A stretch of 64,000 bases of DNA from a virus, in IMG/VR virus record IMGVR_UViG_3300005613_000025, positions 27,723 through 91,722 of that record. The stretch is one strand, 5' to 3'. Within the stretch, counting starts at the first letter, position 1. Every line of letters starts with the position of its first letter. Made by a program: the position numbers and the translations under genes. Positions 26,094 through 34,610 of this stretch are shown here, one piece after another. Under the pieces are notes generated by a model, which worked only from the letters and a program-made list of their open reading frames with translations, was not told where the DNA came from and did not search any database.

Positions 26094-26240
26094 ATGGAAT
26101 ATAACTATATTGAAGAATTGAAAGAATCGGTATCTGAATCAAAATATTTTGATATCTGTGTAATGGAAGAAGAGTATTTTCAACAACTTGAAATAGAAAA
26201 TATCATAGAAAAAGAAAAAAGCGATGAAAGTTACATTTGA
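26094..26240 (+). CDS. Small acidic protein
   Basis: 48 residues beginning MEYNYIEELKESVSESK, rich in Glu and Tyr. Found by reading the gap between neighbours; it follows a TATATTTG box (26074-26081) and overlaps the next gene by 17 bases. No motif. Confidence 0.55.
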   Translation: MEYNYIEELKESVSESKYFDICVMEEEYFQQLEIENIIEKEKSDESYI

Positions 26241-26526
26241 TAATATAGAAAGTATAATTGAAAATCTACCCTTGGATCAGAACACAAAAGATAAAATGGT
26301 TGAAAACTCAAGAATAATAACGAGCTTCAGAGATCATTTGTGTGATTGTGACGGTCTAACAAAAGAGGAGGCCGAGAAAATGATACAGAATGTTACTACA
26401 TCTTCATTTGATGGATCAGTAGAATCCATAAATGAATCACTCGTTAAATTTGCAAGAGAAAAGAATTTCAAAGATGTTGATAAGATTGAAAAATCATTGA
26501 ATTATTTTAAAAATGTCAAGCGATAA
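26224..26526 (+). CDS. Small helical protein
   Basis: 100 residues, helical and charged, with one CDC motif (HLCDCDGLTKEEAEKM). Overlaps genes on both sides. Function unknown. Confidence 0.7.
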   Translation: MKVTFDNIESIIENLPLDQNTKDKMVENSRIITSFRDHLCDCDGLTKEEAEKMIQNVTTSSFDGSVESINESLVKFAREKNFKDVDKIEKSLNYFKNVKR

Positions 26527-27028
26527 ATTCATATCCAAACTTAGAAAGCTAAAGATGAAGGTTGTCTTTGGTGAGGTTGAGTTCAATATATCGCGTGATA
26601 AATTAAAAGAATTCAAAAAAAGCAAAGAGTTCAAAATATACAAAAAACATTATCAAGGCGAGGTTATAACAGGATCAACTGTCCTTTTGGTATATGATAT
26701 GTTGTTAAGATATCCAGTCGATATCGACATTCTTGATACGCTATCAAGAGATACCGACATTGTTAGAGGTGAATATCCATCGGATTTTCCTGATGGATAC
26801 CGTGGTTCAGTGAAACACCAATTCGGTAAAATATTCAAAGATTTTATTTATGTTGATCTCTTTGAACCTAAAACTGATGGTCATACTGAGATCGATGGTA
26901 TAAAATTTGACAATGTTCTAAATGTATTGAAATCCAAGATACGTCTTATCGAAAGGTCATCATCGATGACACAAAGAAACAAACACATAAATGATATTTC
27001 ACATATTTTCACTAAATTTGATATATGA
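26513..27028 (+). CDS. Nucleotidyltransferase-fold protein
   Basis: 171 residues. ITGSTVLLVYDMLLRYPVDI followed by DIL gives the Gly-Ser then Asp-x-Asp signature of minimal nucleotidyltransferases (residues about 53-77), and YVDLFE near residue 120 could supply the third acid. The substrate is unknown. Sits between small genes and a nucleic-acid ligase with four-base overlap, so a role in RNA or protein modification is plausible. Confidence 0.65.
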   Translation: MSSDKFISKLRKLKMKVVFGEVEFNISRDKLKEFKKSKEFKIYKKHYQGEVITGSTVLLVYDMLLRYPVDIDILDTLSRDTDIVRGEYPSDFPDGYRGSVKHQFGKIFKDFIYVDLFEPKTDGHTEIDGIKFDNVLNVLKSKIRLIERSSSMTQRNKHINDISHIFTKFDI

Positions 27029-27657
27029 AATATGAAAATTACAGATATCTTTATCCACCAAGGCCAAAGAATGCCATACCTCCATCTGAGCTGAAAGGAT
27101 ATGATAATAATATACTATTTGCACAGCCAAAACTCAATGGGTCAAATTGTGTGATATTCACCAACGGCACTGAGTGTCATATGATGAATAGACATTATCA
27201 GAGAATGTCAAATTTTAAAATATCGAAAAATGAGATAATCAGCACATTCAAACCCAATGGAAAGTGGATCGTTCTCAATGGTGAGTATATGAACAAGTCA
27301 AAGCGTGATGAAAGGAATGAGTTGTTCAATCACAAGTTTGTTCTATTTGATTGTCTTGTCATTGATAATAAATATCTAGTTGGTAAAACATTCAAACAAC
27401 GAGTTGATATCATTGAGAAATTCAATGATATTGGTTCAAATATCGAACATCTTGATAGATTGTCTGAAAACATATATAGAGTGAGAACATATAATGAACA
27501 CTTTACTGAACTATTTGAGAAGTTGATAGAAGTTGATATGATGGAAGGTCTTGTTCTGAAAAGAAAACGAGCAAGACTTGAGACCGGATACAATGAATTG
27601 AATAACACAAAAACTCAGTTAAAGTGTAGAAAGCCTACAAAAAATTATCACTTTTGA
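27025..27657 (+). CDS. ATP-dependent RNA/DNA ligase
   Basis: 210 residues with the covalent nucleotidyltransferase motifs in order: PKLNGSN (motif I; Lys near residue 37 takes the AMP), VLNGEYMN (III), KFVLFDCLV (IIIa), MEGLVLKRK (IV) and QLKCRKP (V). It is a minimal catalytic core without an obvious C-terminal domain, closer in size to small RNA ligases than to replicative DNA ligases. Neighbouring nucleotidyltransferase and HAD phosphatase genes suggest a nucleic-acid end-repair cassette. Confidence 0.88.
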   Translation: MKYENYRYLYPPRPKNAIPPSELKGYDNNILFAQPKLNGSNCVIFTNGTECHMMNRHYQRMSNFKISKNEIISTFKPNGKWIVLNGEYMNKSKRDERNELFNHKFVLFDCLVIDNKYLVGKTFKQRVDIIEKFNDIGSNIEHLDRLSENIYRVRTYNEHFTELFEKLIEVDMMEGLVLKRKRARLETGYNELNNTKTQLKCRKPTKNYHF

Positions 27658-28053
27658 ATGAAAATATATTTAGATTTTGATGGAACTGTTGTTGAACACA
27701 TGTATCCTGAAATTGGAAAAATAAATCCAGGATCTTTGGATGTAATACAAAAATTACACGATGCTGGTCACGAAATAATAATAAACACGATGCGTGCTGA
27801 TATGAGAAACGGTACACTACAACAGGCACTGTACTTCCTCAACTCAATACCTTACTGTAATATCAAGTTTGAAAAGTTCTGTGCATCAAAAGTTGATCCT
27901 GATGAATGGGTAACCCCAAATAAAGAAATGGAAAAGATATACATTGATGACATTGCACACGGAATCCCACTCAGAGACGGATTCCATGTAGGTTCAAAAA
28001 TGGTTGATTGGCAAGAACTGAATAGACAATTTACAGATAATAATATTTATTGA
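27658..28053 (+). CDS. HAD-superfamily phosphatase
   Basis: 131 residues. MKIYLDFDGTVVEH has the DxDGT nucleophile motif; IIINTMRAD is the second segment and KIYIDDIAHGIPL the acidic third motif. Directly abuts the ligase gene, so removal of 3' phosphates or 2',3'-cyclic phosphates from RNA is possible, but small HAD enzymes act on many substrates. Confidence 0.85.
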   Translation: MKIYLDFDGTVVEHMYPEIGKINPGSLDVIQKLHDAGHEIIINTMRADMRNGTLQQALYFLNSIPYCNIKFEKFCASKVDPDEWVTPNKEMEKIYIDDIAHGIPLRDGFHVGSKMVDWQELNRQFTDNNIY

Positions 28054-28538
28054 TGAAGAAGGAATTAAGAAAACTCAAATTATTTGAACTTGGTATAGGA
28101 GAATGGCCATATACTACCTCCTACGAATCGATGAAAGATGTGGTTGATCGAAATCTTGATGGGTGTGTTATCAAGACAAGTGATGATTGCCCAGATTCTT
28201 ATGTTTTCATTCAAGGGGGAAAGTATATTATGGAGCAGGATAAAAAAAATGACGCTTTATGGGTCAGATGGGATGGTCTTTGGTCCATTTTTTCAAATGA
28301 CTTTTCTTTGGAACATAGTGACATTCAAGCAATTATAAAGTTCCTGGTGGAACAACATCTCAAATCAAAGGTAGGAACACCAAAATACGACTATCCGAAT
28401 TCAACATCTGAGGTGGAACAACATCTCAAATCAAAGGTAGGAACACCTGGTCTTCATATCAATTACACCATTGAAGGGGTGGAAAAACATCTCAAATCAA
28501 AGGTAGGAACACCCCAGGAATCTACTTGGTACAACTGA
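28053..28538 (+). CDS. Array-linked protein, copy 1
   Basis: 161 residues from ATG 28053, overlapping the HAD stop. Residues 1-105 are about three quarters identical by eye to the protein at 37339 (both have LRKLKLxELGIxEWPYxTSY and SIFSNDFSLE). From VEQHLKSKVGTP onward the reading frame runs through three repeats of a CRISPR-like array; because the period is 66 bases it stays in frame and ends in spacer 3. The conserved upstream part is probably the functional protein, the repeat-coded tail a by-product. Family unknown. Confidence 0.75.
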   Translation: MKKELRKLKLFELGIGEWPYTTSYESMKDVVDRNLDGCVIKTSDDCPDSYVFIQGGKYIMEQDKKNDALWVRWDGLWSIFSNDFSLEHSDIQAIIKFLVEQHLKSKVGTPKYDYPNSTSEVEQHLKSKVGTPGLHINYTIEGVEKHLKSKVGTPQESTWYN

Positions 28539-28579
28539 ACACCGGTGGAACAACATCTCAAATCAAAGGTAGGAACATC
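28346..28579 (+). CRISPR. CRISPR-like array 1: four repeats, three spacers
   Basis: Four 36-base repeats (start GGTGGAACAACATCTC, end GGTAGGAACACC) at 28346-28381, 28412-28447, 28478-28513 and 28544-28579. All three spacers are exactly 30 bases and unrelated to one another. Repeat 3 has one change; repeat 4 has a changed 3' end (ATCC), as terminal CRISPR repeats often do. The repeat ends GGTG/CACC can pair. The array begins inside the 3' end of the gene at 28053. No cas1/cas2 nearby. A coding-repeat explanation is possible for this array alone because 66 is a multiple of three. Confidence 0.75.
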
Positions 28580-28725
28580 CGATTGGGTCACGCGGATCCT
28601 GAGTTGAAAAAATTAGTGGATAATTGAACTCGTGAAAGACTATCAATAGTATCAACATCTGAAAGCCCAAACAACTTTGACAGATATTTTCAATAGAATT
28701 TAAAACTGTTAAAAATATAAAAAAA

Positions 28726-29451
28726 ATGGATTTAGGAAAAGATTTTAGAAAATTTGCCAATTCTGAAGGAATTGCATCAACAACATTGGACTCAATAGAA
28801 GCGTCACTTACACCTTATATTCTTGAAGAACGAGAAATGAGAGCAACTCAGATCGATATATTTTCAAGATTGATGAGAGATAGAATTCTTTGGGTAAGTG
28901 GTGTGGTTGATCAAAGAATGTCTGATGTTGTTCAGGCACAACTTCTATACTTGGACCAAGCAGAAAAGAAAGATATCAATATGTATATCAATTCACCAGG
29001 TGGTTCTGTTATGAACGGTCTTGGTATTTATGATGTTATGAATTATATCTCATGTGATGTTGCAACTATGAACTTGGGTATGTGTGCAAGTATGGGATCG
29101 GTTCTTCTGTCAAGTGGTGCCAAAGGTAAACGATCATCTTTGATATACTCAAGAGTTATGACACACCAAGTAAGTAGTGGAAATCAAGGCGTGATTGAAG
29201 ATACTAGAATATCACAAATAGAAAGTGAAAAGTATAATTACATACTATTCAGAATATTGGCAAAGAATTGTGGTAAAACATTTGATGAGATGTTAGATTC
29301 GTCAAGAAGAGATAAGTGGTTTAATTCACAGGAGGCTCTTAATTTTGGACTAATTGATGAGGTAATAGGAATTGAAAAAAACAATGGAATTGAGAACTTA
29401 TTGGAGGGATTTGATTCATATTATAAAAAAGAGGTTTTAGGAAAATTTTAA
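28726..29451 (+). CDS. clpP: ClpP-type serine protease
   Basis: 241 residues. INSPGGSVMNGLGIYD, then MCASMGSVLLSSG (catalytic Ser near residue 122), VMTHQVSSGNQG (His near residue 147) and SRRDKWFN with the Asp: the full ClpP triad in family order. ClpP forms a barrel that degrades proteins fed by a Clp ATPase; no ATPase gene is visible here, so it may use the host's. In phages ClpP-like enzymes also act as prohead proteases, but those are usually fused to or beside capsid genes; here it is not. Confidence 0.9.
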   Translation: MDLGKDFRKFANSEGIASTTLDSIEASLTPYILEEREMRATQIDIFSRLMRDRILWVSGVVDQRMSDVVQAQLLYLDQAEKKDINMYINSPGGSVMNGLGIYDVMNYISCDVATMNLGMCASMGSVLLSSGAKGKRSSLIYSRVMTHQVSSGNQGVIEDTRISQIESEKYNYILFRILAKNCGKTFDEMLDSSRRDKWFNSQEALNFGLIDEVIGIEKNNGIENLLEGFDSYYKKEVLGKF

Positions 29452-30527
29452 TCATTTCCAAGCCAATCATACCAATTTGTCCATTCTTCTTTGTAAACAT
29501 AATCTGGGGCGGATGGTAAACGAATGAACTCTTCTGGTTTATTTTTACACCATTCTCTCCATTCTTTATTTGTGTTGATATTCAAACTTCTTGAAATTTT
29601 TCTAGCTTCATTAAAATTCATGTAAAATTCTTTACTTTTACTTCTCTGATTGCTGAATAGATATTCCGACCATTTGAAGTTTTCATAGTATCTCTCTGGT
29701 TTTTTCGGTAAAAAATCAGATAATGTGTTTTCTTTCGATTTCTTTCTATACTCAGCGACGGTAATCTTACCGTAATTTTCTTTTATCCATATTTTAGCCG
29801 ATTCAAAATCAAGATAATCATTACCTTTCCTTATTTTAGATTCATATCCTATAAAATCCTCCCACTCAAACAATTCTTTATAGATATTTTTAGGATTCTT
29901 CGGTATAAATAAAGGAATTTCTTTACACCTTCTAAAATCCATAGAATTTTTAAAATCAAAGTTCTCTTTCAGATATTTTTTAGCTTCTTCGTAACTCAAA
30001 TAAATATCTTTTCTATTATGTGCATGTATATTTCCTGTTCCTAGATAATCTCCCCAGTATGTCCAATCTGGAAAAACTTTATTAGGAGCCTTTGGGAGAA
30101 AATCGGGAAATTTTTTCATTTTTGACCATTTTTTGTAGTCAATCATTCTTGTTACCCATTCAGGTTTATTTAATTTCAGCCAAGTTTTACACTCATCAAA
30201 TGACTTATTATATTTGTTAAACATTTTACCATCACCACCGTCTGTAAGATTTACAAGATTGCATTTTTCTCTGTATTCCTTAATTGTCTCGGTTTCAACT
30301 TTTTTCCATAATTCTTGACTTGACACTTTCAAAACCTTAATACCAACATCACTACCTTTGGAAACAACACTTTTTATCCAAGATGATTTATAGCTTGTTC
30401 TTCTTTTATCATTTTTGTGATCTCTTATTCTCTTTTTTGGATTATCGGTTTTACCAATGTATCTTATTTCATCCTCTTTACCTATTTCATAGAGTCCATA
30501 TATGTATGTAATTTTGCAACTGTTCAT
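29448..30527 (-). CDS. GIY-YIG homing endonuclease
   Basis: 359 residues from ATG 30527; 15 more codons could be added upstream. IYGLYEIGKEDEIRYIGKT then NPKKRIRDH is the GIY-YIG catalytic domain with the usual Arg. The rest carries four degenerate repeats of about 60 residues, each ending near a Trp-rich motif (WTYWGDYLG, WEDFIGYE, WSEYLF, WTNWYDWLG), which look like DNA-binding repeat units. Free-standing selfish endonucleases of this kind are common in T4-like phages. Its stop overlaps the clpP stop. Confidence 0.88.
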   Translation of the reverse strand: MNSCKITYIYGLYEIGKEDEIRYIGKTDNPKKRIRDHKNDKRRTSYKSSWIKSVVSKGSDVGIKVLKVSSQELWKKVETETIKEYREKCNLVNLTDGGDGKMFNKYNKSFDECKTWLKLNKPEWVTRMIDYKKWSKMKKFPDFLPKAPNKVFPDWTYWGDYLGTGNIHAHNRKDIYLSYEEAKKYLKENFDFKNSMDFRRCKEIPLFIPKNPKNIYKELFEWEDFIGYESKIRKGNDYLDFESAKIWIKENYGKITVAEYRKKSKENTLSDFLPKKPERYYENFKWSEYLFSNQRSKSKEFYMNFNEARKISRSLNINTNKEWREWCKNKPEEFIRLPSAPDYVYKEEWTNWYDWLGND

Positions 30528-30580
30528 TAAACTAATGTATATTTTTTCATATACTATATATAAAAAAACCACTTCCCTAT

Positions 30581-30760
30581 ATGGAAATAAATGAGAATAT
30601 CAAGAAATCAAAAAGAAAATATGGTGATAGATACAATAAAGAGAATGTAAATGTTCAATTGAATCGAGAATTGATAAATAAATTGAAAGAGAAATTGAAT
30701 AAAGAGAAAAGCATCAAATCTCATATTGAGGAATTGATAGAAAAAGATATCTTAAAATGA
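30581..30760 (+). CDS. Small ribbon-helix-helix-like protein
   Basis: 59 residues found in the gap: a basic N-terminus then VNVQLNRELINKLKEKLNKE and SIKSHIEELIEKDILK, a strand-helix-helix layout like MetJ/Arc-type DNA-binding proteins. Overlaps the methyltransferase start by ATGA. Could regulate the methyltransferase or the adjacent endonuclease gene; inference only. Confidence 0.65.
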   Translation: MEINENIKKSKRKYGDRYNKENVNVQLNRELINKLKEKLNKEKSIKSHIEELIEKDILK

Positions 30761-31491
30761 TAGAATTGAATAGAATATTCAACGAAGATTGTCGTGAAAC
30801 CATGTCAAGGATGGGTGATGATTCGATCGATCTTGTATTGACCTCACCACCATATAATATGATGACACAGGTCAAATATAACAAGTATATACGAAGGGTA
30901 TCACCAAAACACAGATCCAACAAATATCTTGATTTCAATGATGGATTGAAACCTGATGAATTTTATCGGACACACTCAGAGATACTTAAAGAACTTTTAA
31001 GGGTCTCTAAGTGTGTTCTTTATAATTTTCAGATTGTGAGTGGTTCAAAAGAAGCTTTCTTCAAGATAATAGGAGAATTCAATACTTATATCAAGGATAT
31101 AATAATATGGGATAAATGTAGGTCTCTTCCTGCAAGTAGAGAAAAAATATTGAACGCAGGATATGAGATGATACTTGTCATGGAGAACGACCAACATTTA
31201 GGTAGAACAATTCAAAATGCTCAATTTGCAAGATGTGAATTGGATAACATCCTAAGAATTGAAAGAAAAAAAGTTGTCATCGATGGTGAAAAACACAACG
31301 CTGTCTATCCAGAAGAACTTTGTCGTATCTTGATAGATGCGTTCTCCAAAGAGAACGATATTGTTTATGATCCGTTCAGTGGTACAGGAACCACATTGAA
31401 AATAGCAAAGGAAAGAAATAGGAATTTTATTGGAAGTGAAGTTTCAAGTGAATATTGTAAATTGATTGAAAAAAGGATAAGTCTGATTTAA
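30757..31491 (+). CDS. DNA methyltransferase, TSPPY type
   Basis: 244 residues. VLTSPPYNMM near residue 30 is the catalytic motif IV, and YDPFSGTGTTLKIAKERNRN near residue 207 the AdoMet-binding motif, in the order of the beta class. TSPPY is typical of N4-cytosine enzymes, but some N6-adenine enzymes have it too. No partner restriction enzyme is visible, so it probably protects phage DNA from host restriction. Translationally coupled to the small RHH-like gene. Confidence 0.9.
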   Translation: MIELNRIFNEDCRETMSRMGDDSIDLVLTSPPYNMMTQVKYNKYIRRVSPKHRSNKYLDFNDGLKPDEFYRTHSEILKELLRVSKCVLYNFQIVSGSKEAFFKIIGEFNTYIKDIIIWDKCRSLPASREKILNAGYEMILVMENDQHLGRTIQNAQFARCELDNILRIERKKVVIDGEKHNAVYPEELCRILIDAFSKENDIVYDPFSGTGTTLKIAKERNRNFIGSEVSSEYCKLIEKRISLI

Positions 31492-31497
31492 TATATA
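31487..31497 (+). promoter_or_regulatory. Late-type promoter box
   Basis: TTTAATATATA immediately after the methyltransferase coding region and about 20 bases before the Nudix start at 31518. Confidence 0.45.
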
Positions 31498-31517
31498 ATG
31501 AAATCATACTTATCAAT

Positions 31518-32087
31518 ATGCAAAGATTTTCAAAGCTAAAACCAAAAACAGAATTCGAACCAAAAAAGGATGATGTTGTCTTCAAGACAGATCATATGTC
31601 ATTGATCGAGTATGAAGGATGGTCAATAGTAGATGAGCCTGATATGGTTGTTTGTATCATATACCTTATTCAAGAAAATCTTTTCATACTCAGACATGAG
31701 TATATACCAACATTCAAATATTGTGAAGGCCAGGAGTATCACATGACCGTATTGAGTGGTACAATGGAAAGAGGGGAAGATCCAAAGGTAACTTTATTGA
31801 GAGAAATTGAAGAAGAGGCCGGTATAGTAATATCTCCCGATATAGAGATAGAATTTGAAAAGCCTCTTTTTGTGTCGAAAGGCAATACTGCTAAATACCA
31901 CCCTGCAATAATAACATTGACCGAAAGTGATTATCACGAGATAATTCCACCAACTGATGGATCGAATGCAGAGAAGAAAAGTAAAACCGTAAAACTTGAA
32001 ACGAGATACTTGAATTCAATAAACTCATCAGATCTGATAACTGAATACATGCTCGATAAGTTCAAAAAATTCATAAATTTCCAATGA
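31518..32087 (+). CDS. Nudix hydrolase, ADP-ribose pyrophosphatase-like
   Basis: 189 residues. LSGTMERGEDPKVTLLREIE then EEAGI is a full Nudix box near residue 95. Length and the preceding strand pattern fit the ADP-ribose/NAD-derivative branch more than the MutT branch, but the substrate cannot be fixed from sequence. Second Nudix in the window (the other is at 8817) with little similarity outside the box. Confidence 0.9.
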   Translation: MQRFSKLKPKTEFEPKKDDVVFKTDHMSLIEYEGWSIVDEPDMVVCIIYLIQENLFILRHEYIPTFKYCEGQEYHMTVLSGTMERGEDPKVTLLREIEEEAGIVISPDIEIEFEKPLFVSKGNTAKYHPAIITLTESDYHEIIPPTDGSNAEKKSKTVKLETRYLNSINSSDLITEYMLDKFKKFINFQ

Positions 32088-32115
32088 AACATTTAAATCG
32101 GAAATTATGTTTGAT

Positions 32116-32128
32116 TTTTTAATATATA
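32116..32128 (+). promoter_or_regulatory. Late-type promoter box
   Basis: TTTTTAATATATAA about 22 bases before the tagged gene at 32150. Confidence 0.5.
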
Positions 32129-32149
32129 ATAAAAATTGATGTAATGATA

Positions 32150-33031
32150 ATGAAAAAATTGAAATATTTTGGTGAATTTGTAAATGAAAATTATAACCAA
32201 TCATTAAATGAGGGTTTATTTGGTAAATTATTTGATTGGGCTGGTGGCATTTTAAAACTTGGAAAAGTTAAGAAAGCATTAGAGACATATGAAAAAGAGT
32301 TAATAGGCAACATTCAAGTTGATATGACTGATGAAAATGAAGACAAAATGGGCATCTTTGCAAAGATATTAAAGAAAGAATTCGAAATTGAGATAGCAAA
32401 GAAAAATAAACAAAATACAGAAGAATTTAAAAAACAATTAAATTTATTGAAAGAGGAAGAAAAAAATATAAAAGAATTTTTAGATAATGAAATTTCACAA
32501 GCAATAAAAAAGAAACCAAATATTAAATATAAAGCTACTAAACTTAAACTTGAAATGAATAAGAAAGGTATAGAAGCTAAAAGAAAGATATTGGAAAAAT
32601 TTCAAAAAGATGAAAAATACAAAGGAATATCATCGATAAGTGCTAAGCTAAAAGATATTAAAAATATTGAAAACAAAATGAATTCAGAATTGGCTAAAAT
32701 CGATAATATATCTAAAGGATATCAACCAGGTGATGTGGTTAAATATAAGTCTAAGGATGGTGGTGAAAATATAATATTAATAACAAAAGTCGAAAACGAT
32801 GATAGGGGTGAAATCAAAGATATAATGGCAAAAACATTAAAAGAAGGTGATGGAGAATTAAGAACTGAAAAAGAAATGCAAGAAAAAGATTCTTTTACAC
32901 CTATTAGAAATAATATTGGCGAAAAGATAACAGATGAAAAGGAATTATCAGATTTATTTGGTGGTGAAGAAGGTAGTTTAGATAAATATAAAGAATATAA
33001 AGAAAAAAATATAATAAAGTCTAAAGATTAA
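32150..33031 (+). CDS. Leader-tagged coiled-coil protein
   Basis: 293 residues from ATG 32150 (MKKLKYFGEFVNENYNQ), a leader tag followed by a second motif SLNEGLFGKLFD. The middle is a long Lys/Glu helix, probably coiled coil (residues about 60-190); the end holds a short strand-rich section (PGDVVKYKSKDGGENIILIT) like a small SH3-type barrel. It is noticeably more A-rich than neighbours. Function unknown. Confidence 0.78.
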   Translation: MKKLKYFGEFVNENYNQSLNEGLFGKLFDWAGGILKLGKVKKALETYEKELIGNIQVDMTDENEDKMGIFAKILKKEFEIEIAKKNKQNTEEFKKQLNLLKEEEKNIKEFLDNEISQAIKKKPNIKYKATKLKLEMNKKGIEAKRKILEKFQKDEKYKGISSISAKLKDIKNIENKMNSELAKIDNISKGYQPGDVVKYKSKDGGENIILITKVENDDRGEIKDIMAKTLKEGDGELRTEKEMQEKDSFTPIRNNIGEKITDEKELSDLFGGEEGSLDKYKEYKEKNIIKSKD

Positions 33032-33033
33032 TT

Positions 33034-33279
33034 ATGAAACATTTAAAAAGATTCAATGAAAGTATCAAGAATGAAATAATATCACACCTATCAGAAAAAG
33101 AAGGAGATATTGATTCAGAGGAGATACAAAATGTTTTTGATATACTCAATGAGTATGATGATGATCTGACCGGATTGACATCAATTGACAGTAAATTGAT
33201 ATCAAGATTATTGGATGATAAACGAATCATTTCAAGGATCGAGGCTGATGATTCTTTTAGTGATCCATTTGAATTTTAA
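33034..33279 (+). CDS. Small leader-tagged acidic protein
   Basis: 81 residues beginning MKHLKRFNES, the tag in its purest form, then an acidic helical body. Two bases separate it from the upstream tagged gene. Being so short, it may be little more than tag plus cargo peptide. Confidence 0.75.
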   Translation: MKHLKRFNESIKNEIISHLSEKEGDIDSEEIQNVFDILNEYDDDLTGLTSIDSKLISRLLDDKRIISRIEADDSFSDPFEF

Positions 33280-33329
33280 ACTTTTTGTAAATAACATATA
33301 TAATCATTCAAATTATTAATATTACTGAA

Positions 33330-33800
33330 ATGAAAAATTATGTTACAAAAAAGGGATATGACCAACTACAATCTCAACTTGATAAACTTGTTCGTGTAGA
33401 TGCACGAGAGGCAATTGAAATGATAGCAGATGCCAAGGACAAAGGTGATCTTTCTGAGAATGCTGAGTATGAAGCTGCAAAAGCTTATCAAGAATCGGTT
33501 CAAATAAAAATACACCAACTTTCTGAAAAATTGAGAAACAGTGAGATAATTTCGACTCCGAAAGATGTCACATCTGTTGGTATGTTGACACAAGTTGAAT
33601 TGAAAAATCACACGAACGGTCAGAACATGATCTGGTCATTGGTTCCAGAGAATGAAATAGATATTAAAAATGGTAAGATATCATTCAATTCTCCGATAGC
33701 TGCCGGACTGATAGGAAGAAAGGTGGGTGAGATGGTTGATGTGAAAGTTCCTGTTGGTGAGATGCGATTTGAAATACTCGCCATCAAACCACACCTTTGA
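33330..33800 (+). CDS. greA: Transcription elongation factor GreA
   Basis: 156 residues, the family length. N-terminal coiled coil with the tip AKDKGDLSENAEYEAAKAYQ (residues about 48-68), whose acidic residues enter the RNA polymerase secondary channel, then the C-terminal domain with ISFNSPIAAGLIGRKVGE. GreA rescues backtracked RNA polymerase. A phage copy could favour phage transcription or alter pausing. Preceded by an AT-rich leader with CATATATAATC. Confidence 0.95.
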   Translation: MKNYVTKKGYDQLQSQLDKLVRVDAREAIEMIADAKDKGDLSENAEYEAAKAYQESVQIKIHQLSEKLRNSEIISTPKDVTSVGMLTQVELKNHTNGQNMIWSLVPENEIDIKNGKISFNSPIAAGLIGRKVGEMVDVKVPVGEMRFEILAIKPHL

Positions 33801-33836
33801 TTTTTTTAATTCAAAAAAAATTCATATATTAGTGGT

Positions 33837-34274
33837 ATGAAAAAATTCAGTTTTGACATACATGGAGTGATTGATGCGACCCCTGATATGTTTTCATTCC
33901 TGACATCAATATTGGTTGATTCTGGTTGTGAGGTACATATTCTTACTGGTGGATCTTGGAACGAACAACTTGAATCACAATTACGAGAAATGAACATAAA
34001 ATGGACACATAGTTTCTCTGTGTATGACCATCTCATAGAAAATAACACACCAACAAAAGGACATGTTGAATTTCCTGATGGGACGGTTCAAAAAAAATTT
34101 ATTGATGGATATTGGGATAAAGTGAAGGGTGAATATTGTAAGAAACATAATATTGACCTTCATATTGATGATACTCTGATATATAATGATTTCTTTTCTA
34201 CGCCATTCGCAAGGTTCTGGTCACATAATAACAAACCAAAGGCAAAACATAAAGATGTGAGATTATTGAAATGA
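33837..34274 (+). CDS. HAD-like phosphatase
   Basis: 145 residues. MKKFSFDIHGVIDATPDMF resembles the HAD motif I with the second Asp replaced (DIHGV), followed by HILTGGS and IDLHIDDTLIYND (motif IV acids). Loss of the general-acid Asp may mean changed or lost activity. Convergent with the tagged gene ending at 34278. Confidence 0.7.
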   Translation: MKKFSFDIHGVIDATPDMFSFLTSILVDSGCEVHILTGGSWNEQLESQLREMNIKWTHSFSVYDHLIENNTPTKGHVEFPDGTVQKKFIDGYWDKVKGEYCKKHNIDLHIDDTLIYNDFFSTPFARFWSHNNKPKAKHKDVRLLK

Positions 34275-34277
34275 ATA

Positions 34278-34559
34278 TCAATTTCCACTGAAAGAGTCAG
34301 AAAATTTTCCACCTTCTACCCACTTTCCCTTTTTATCATCCCAGTTCACATAATTGACATCTGGGTTTTTTCTTATGAATTCGACATATTTTTCTGCCTT
34401 TTCATCTTCACTCTTTTTTAAAAGATCGTTATAAATTTTTCTTTTTGCCGGGTGTTTATCTATGATACCCAAAGCTTCTTCTCGAGATTTCTTACCGAAT
34501 CCTAAGAAACCTTCATTTGTTGGATTTTCAAAAGATTCAAATGTTGTCAAATGCTTCAT
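34278..34559 (-). CDS. Small leader-tagged protein
   Basis: 93 residues beginning MKHLTTFESFENPTNEG, a leader tag followed by FLGFGKKSREEA. The second half is charged and Trp-containing. A late-type box lies 22 bases upstream. Confidence 0.75.
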   Translation of the reverse strand: MKHLTTFESFENPTNEGFLGFGKKSREEALGIIDKHPAKRKIYNDLLKKSEDEKAEKYVEFIRKNPDVNYVNWDDKKGKWVEGGKFSDSFSGN

Positions 34560-34580
34560 TTCAAAATAATATATTTTTAA

Positions 34581-34592
34581 TTATATATTAAG
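34581..34592 (-). promoter_or_regulatory. Late-type promoter box
   Basis: Minus-strand CTTAATATATAA upstream of the tagged gene starting at 34559. Confidence 0.5.
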
Positions 34593-34610
34593 TTAAAAAT
34601 ACCTTTATTT

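Noticed and set aside
28346-28579. Reading the repeats only as a protein repeat (VEQHLKSKVGTP)
   Set aside because: Works for array 1, but array 2 has a 29-base spacer that breaks the frame, and repeat 4 of both arrays lies beyond the stop codon.
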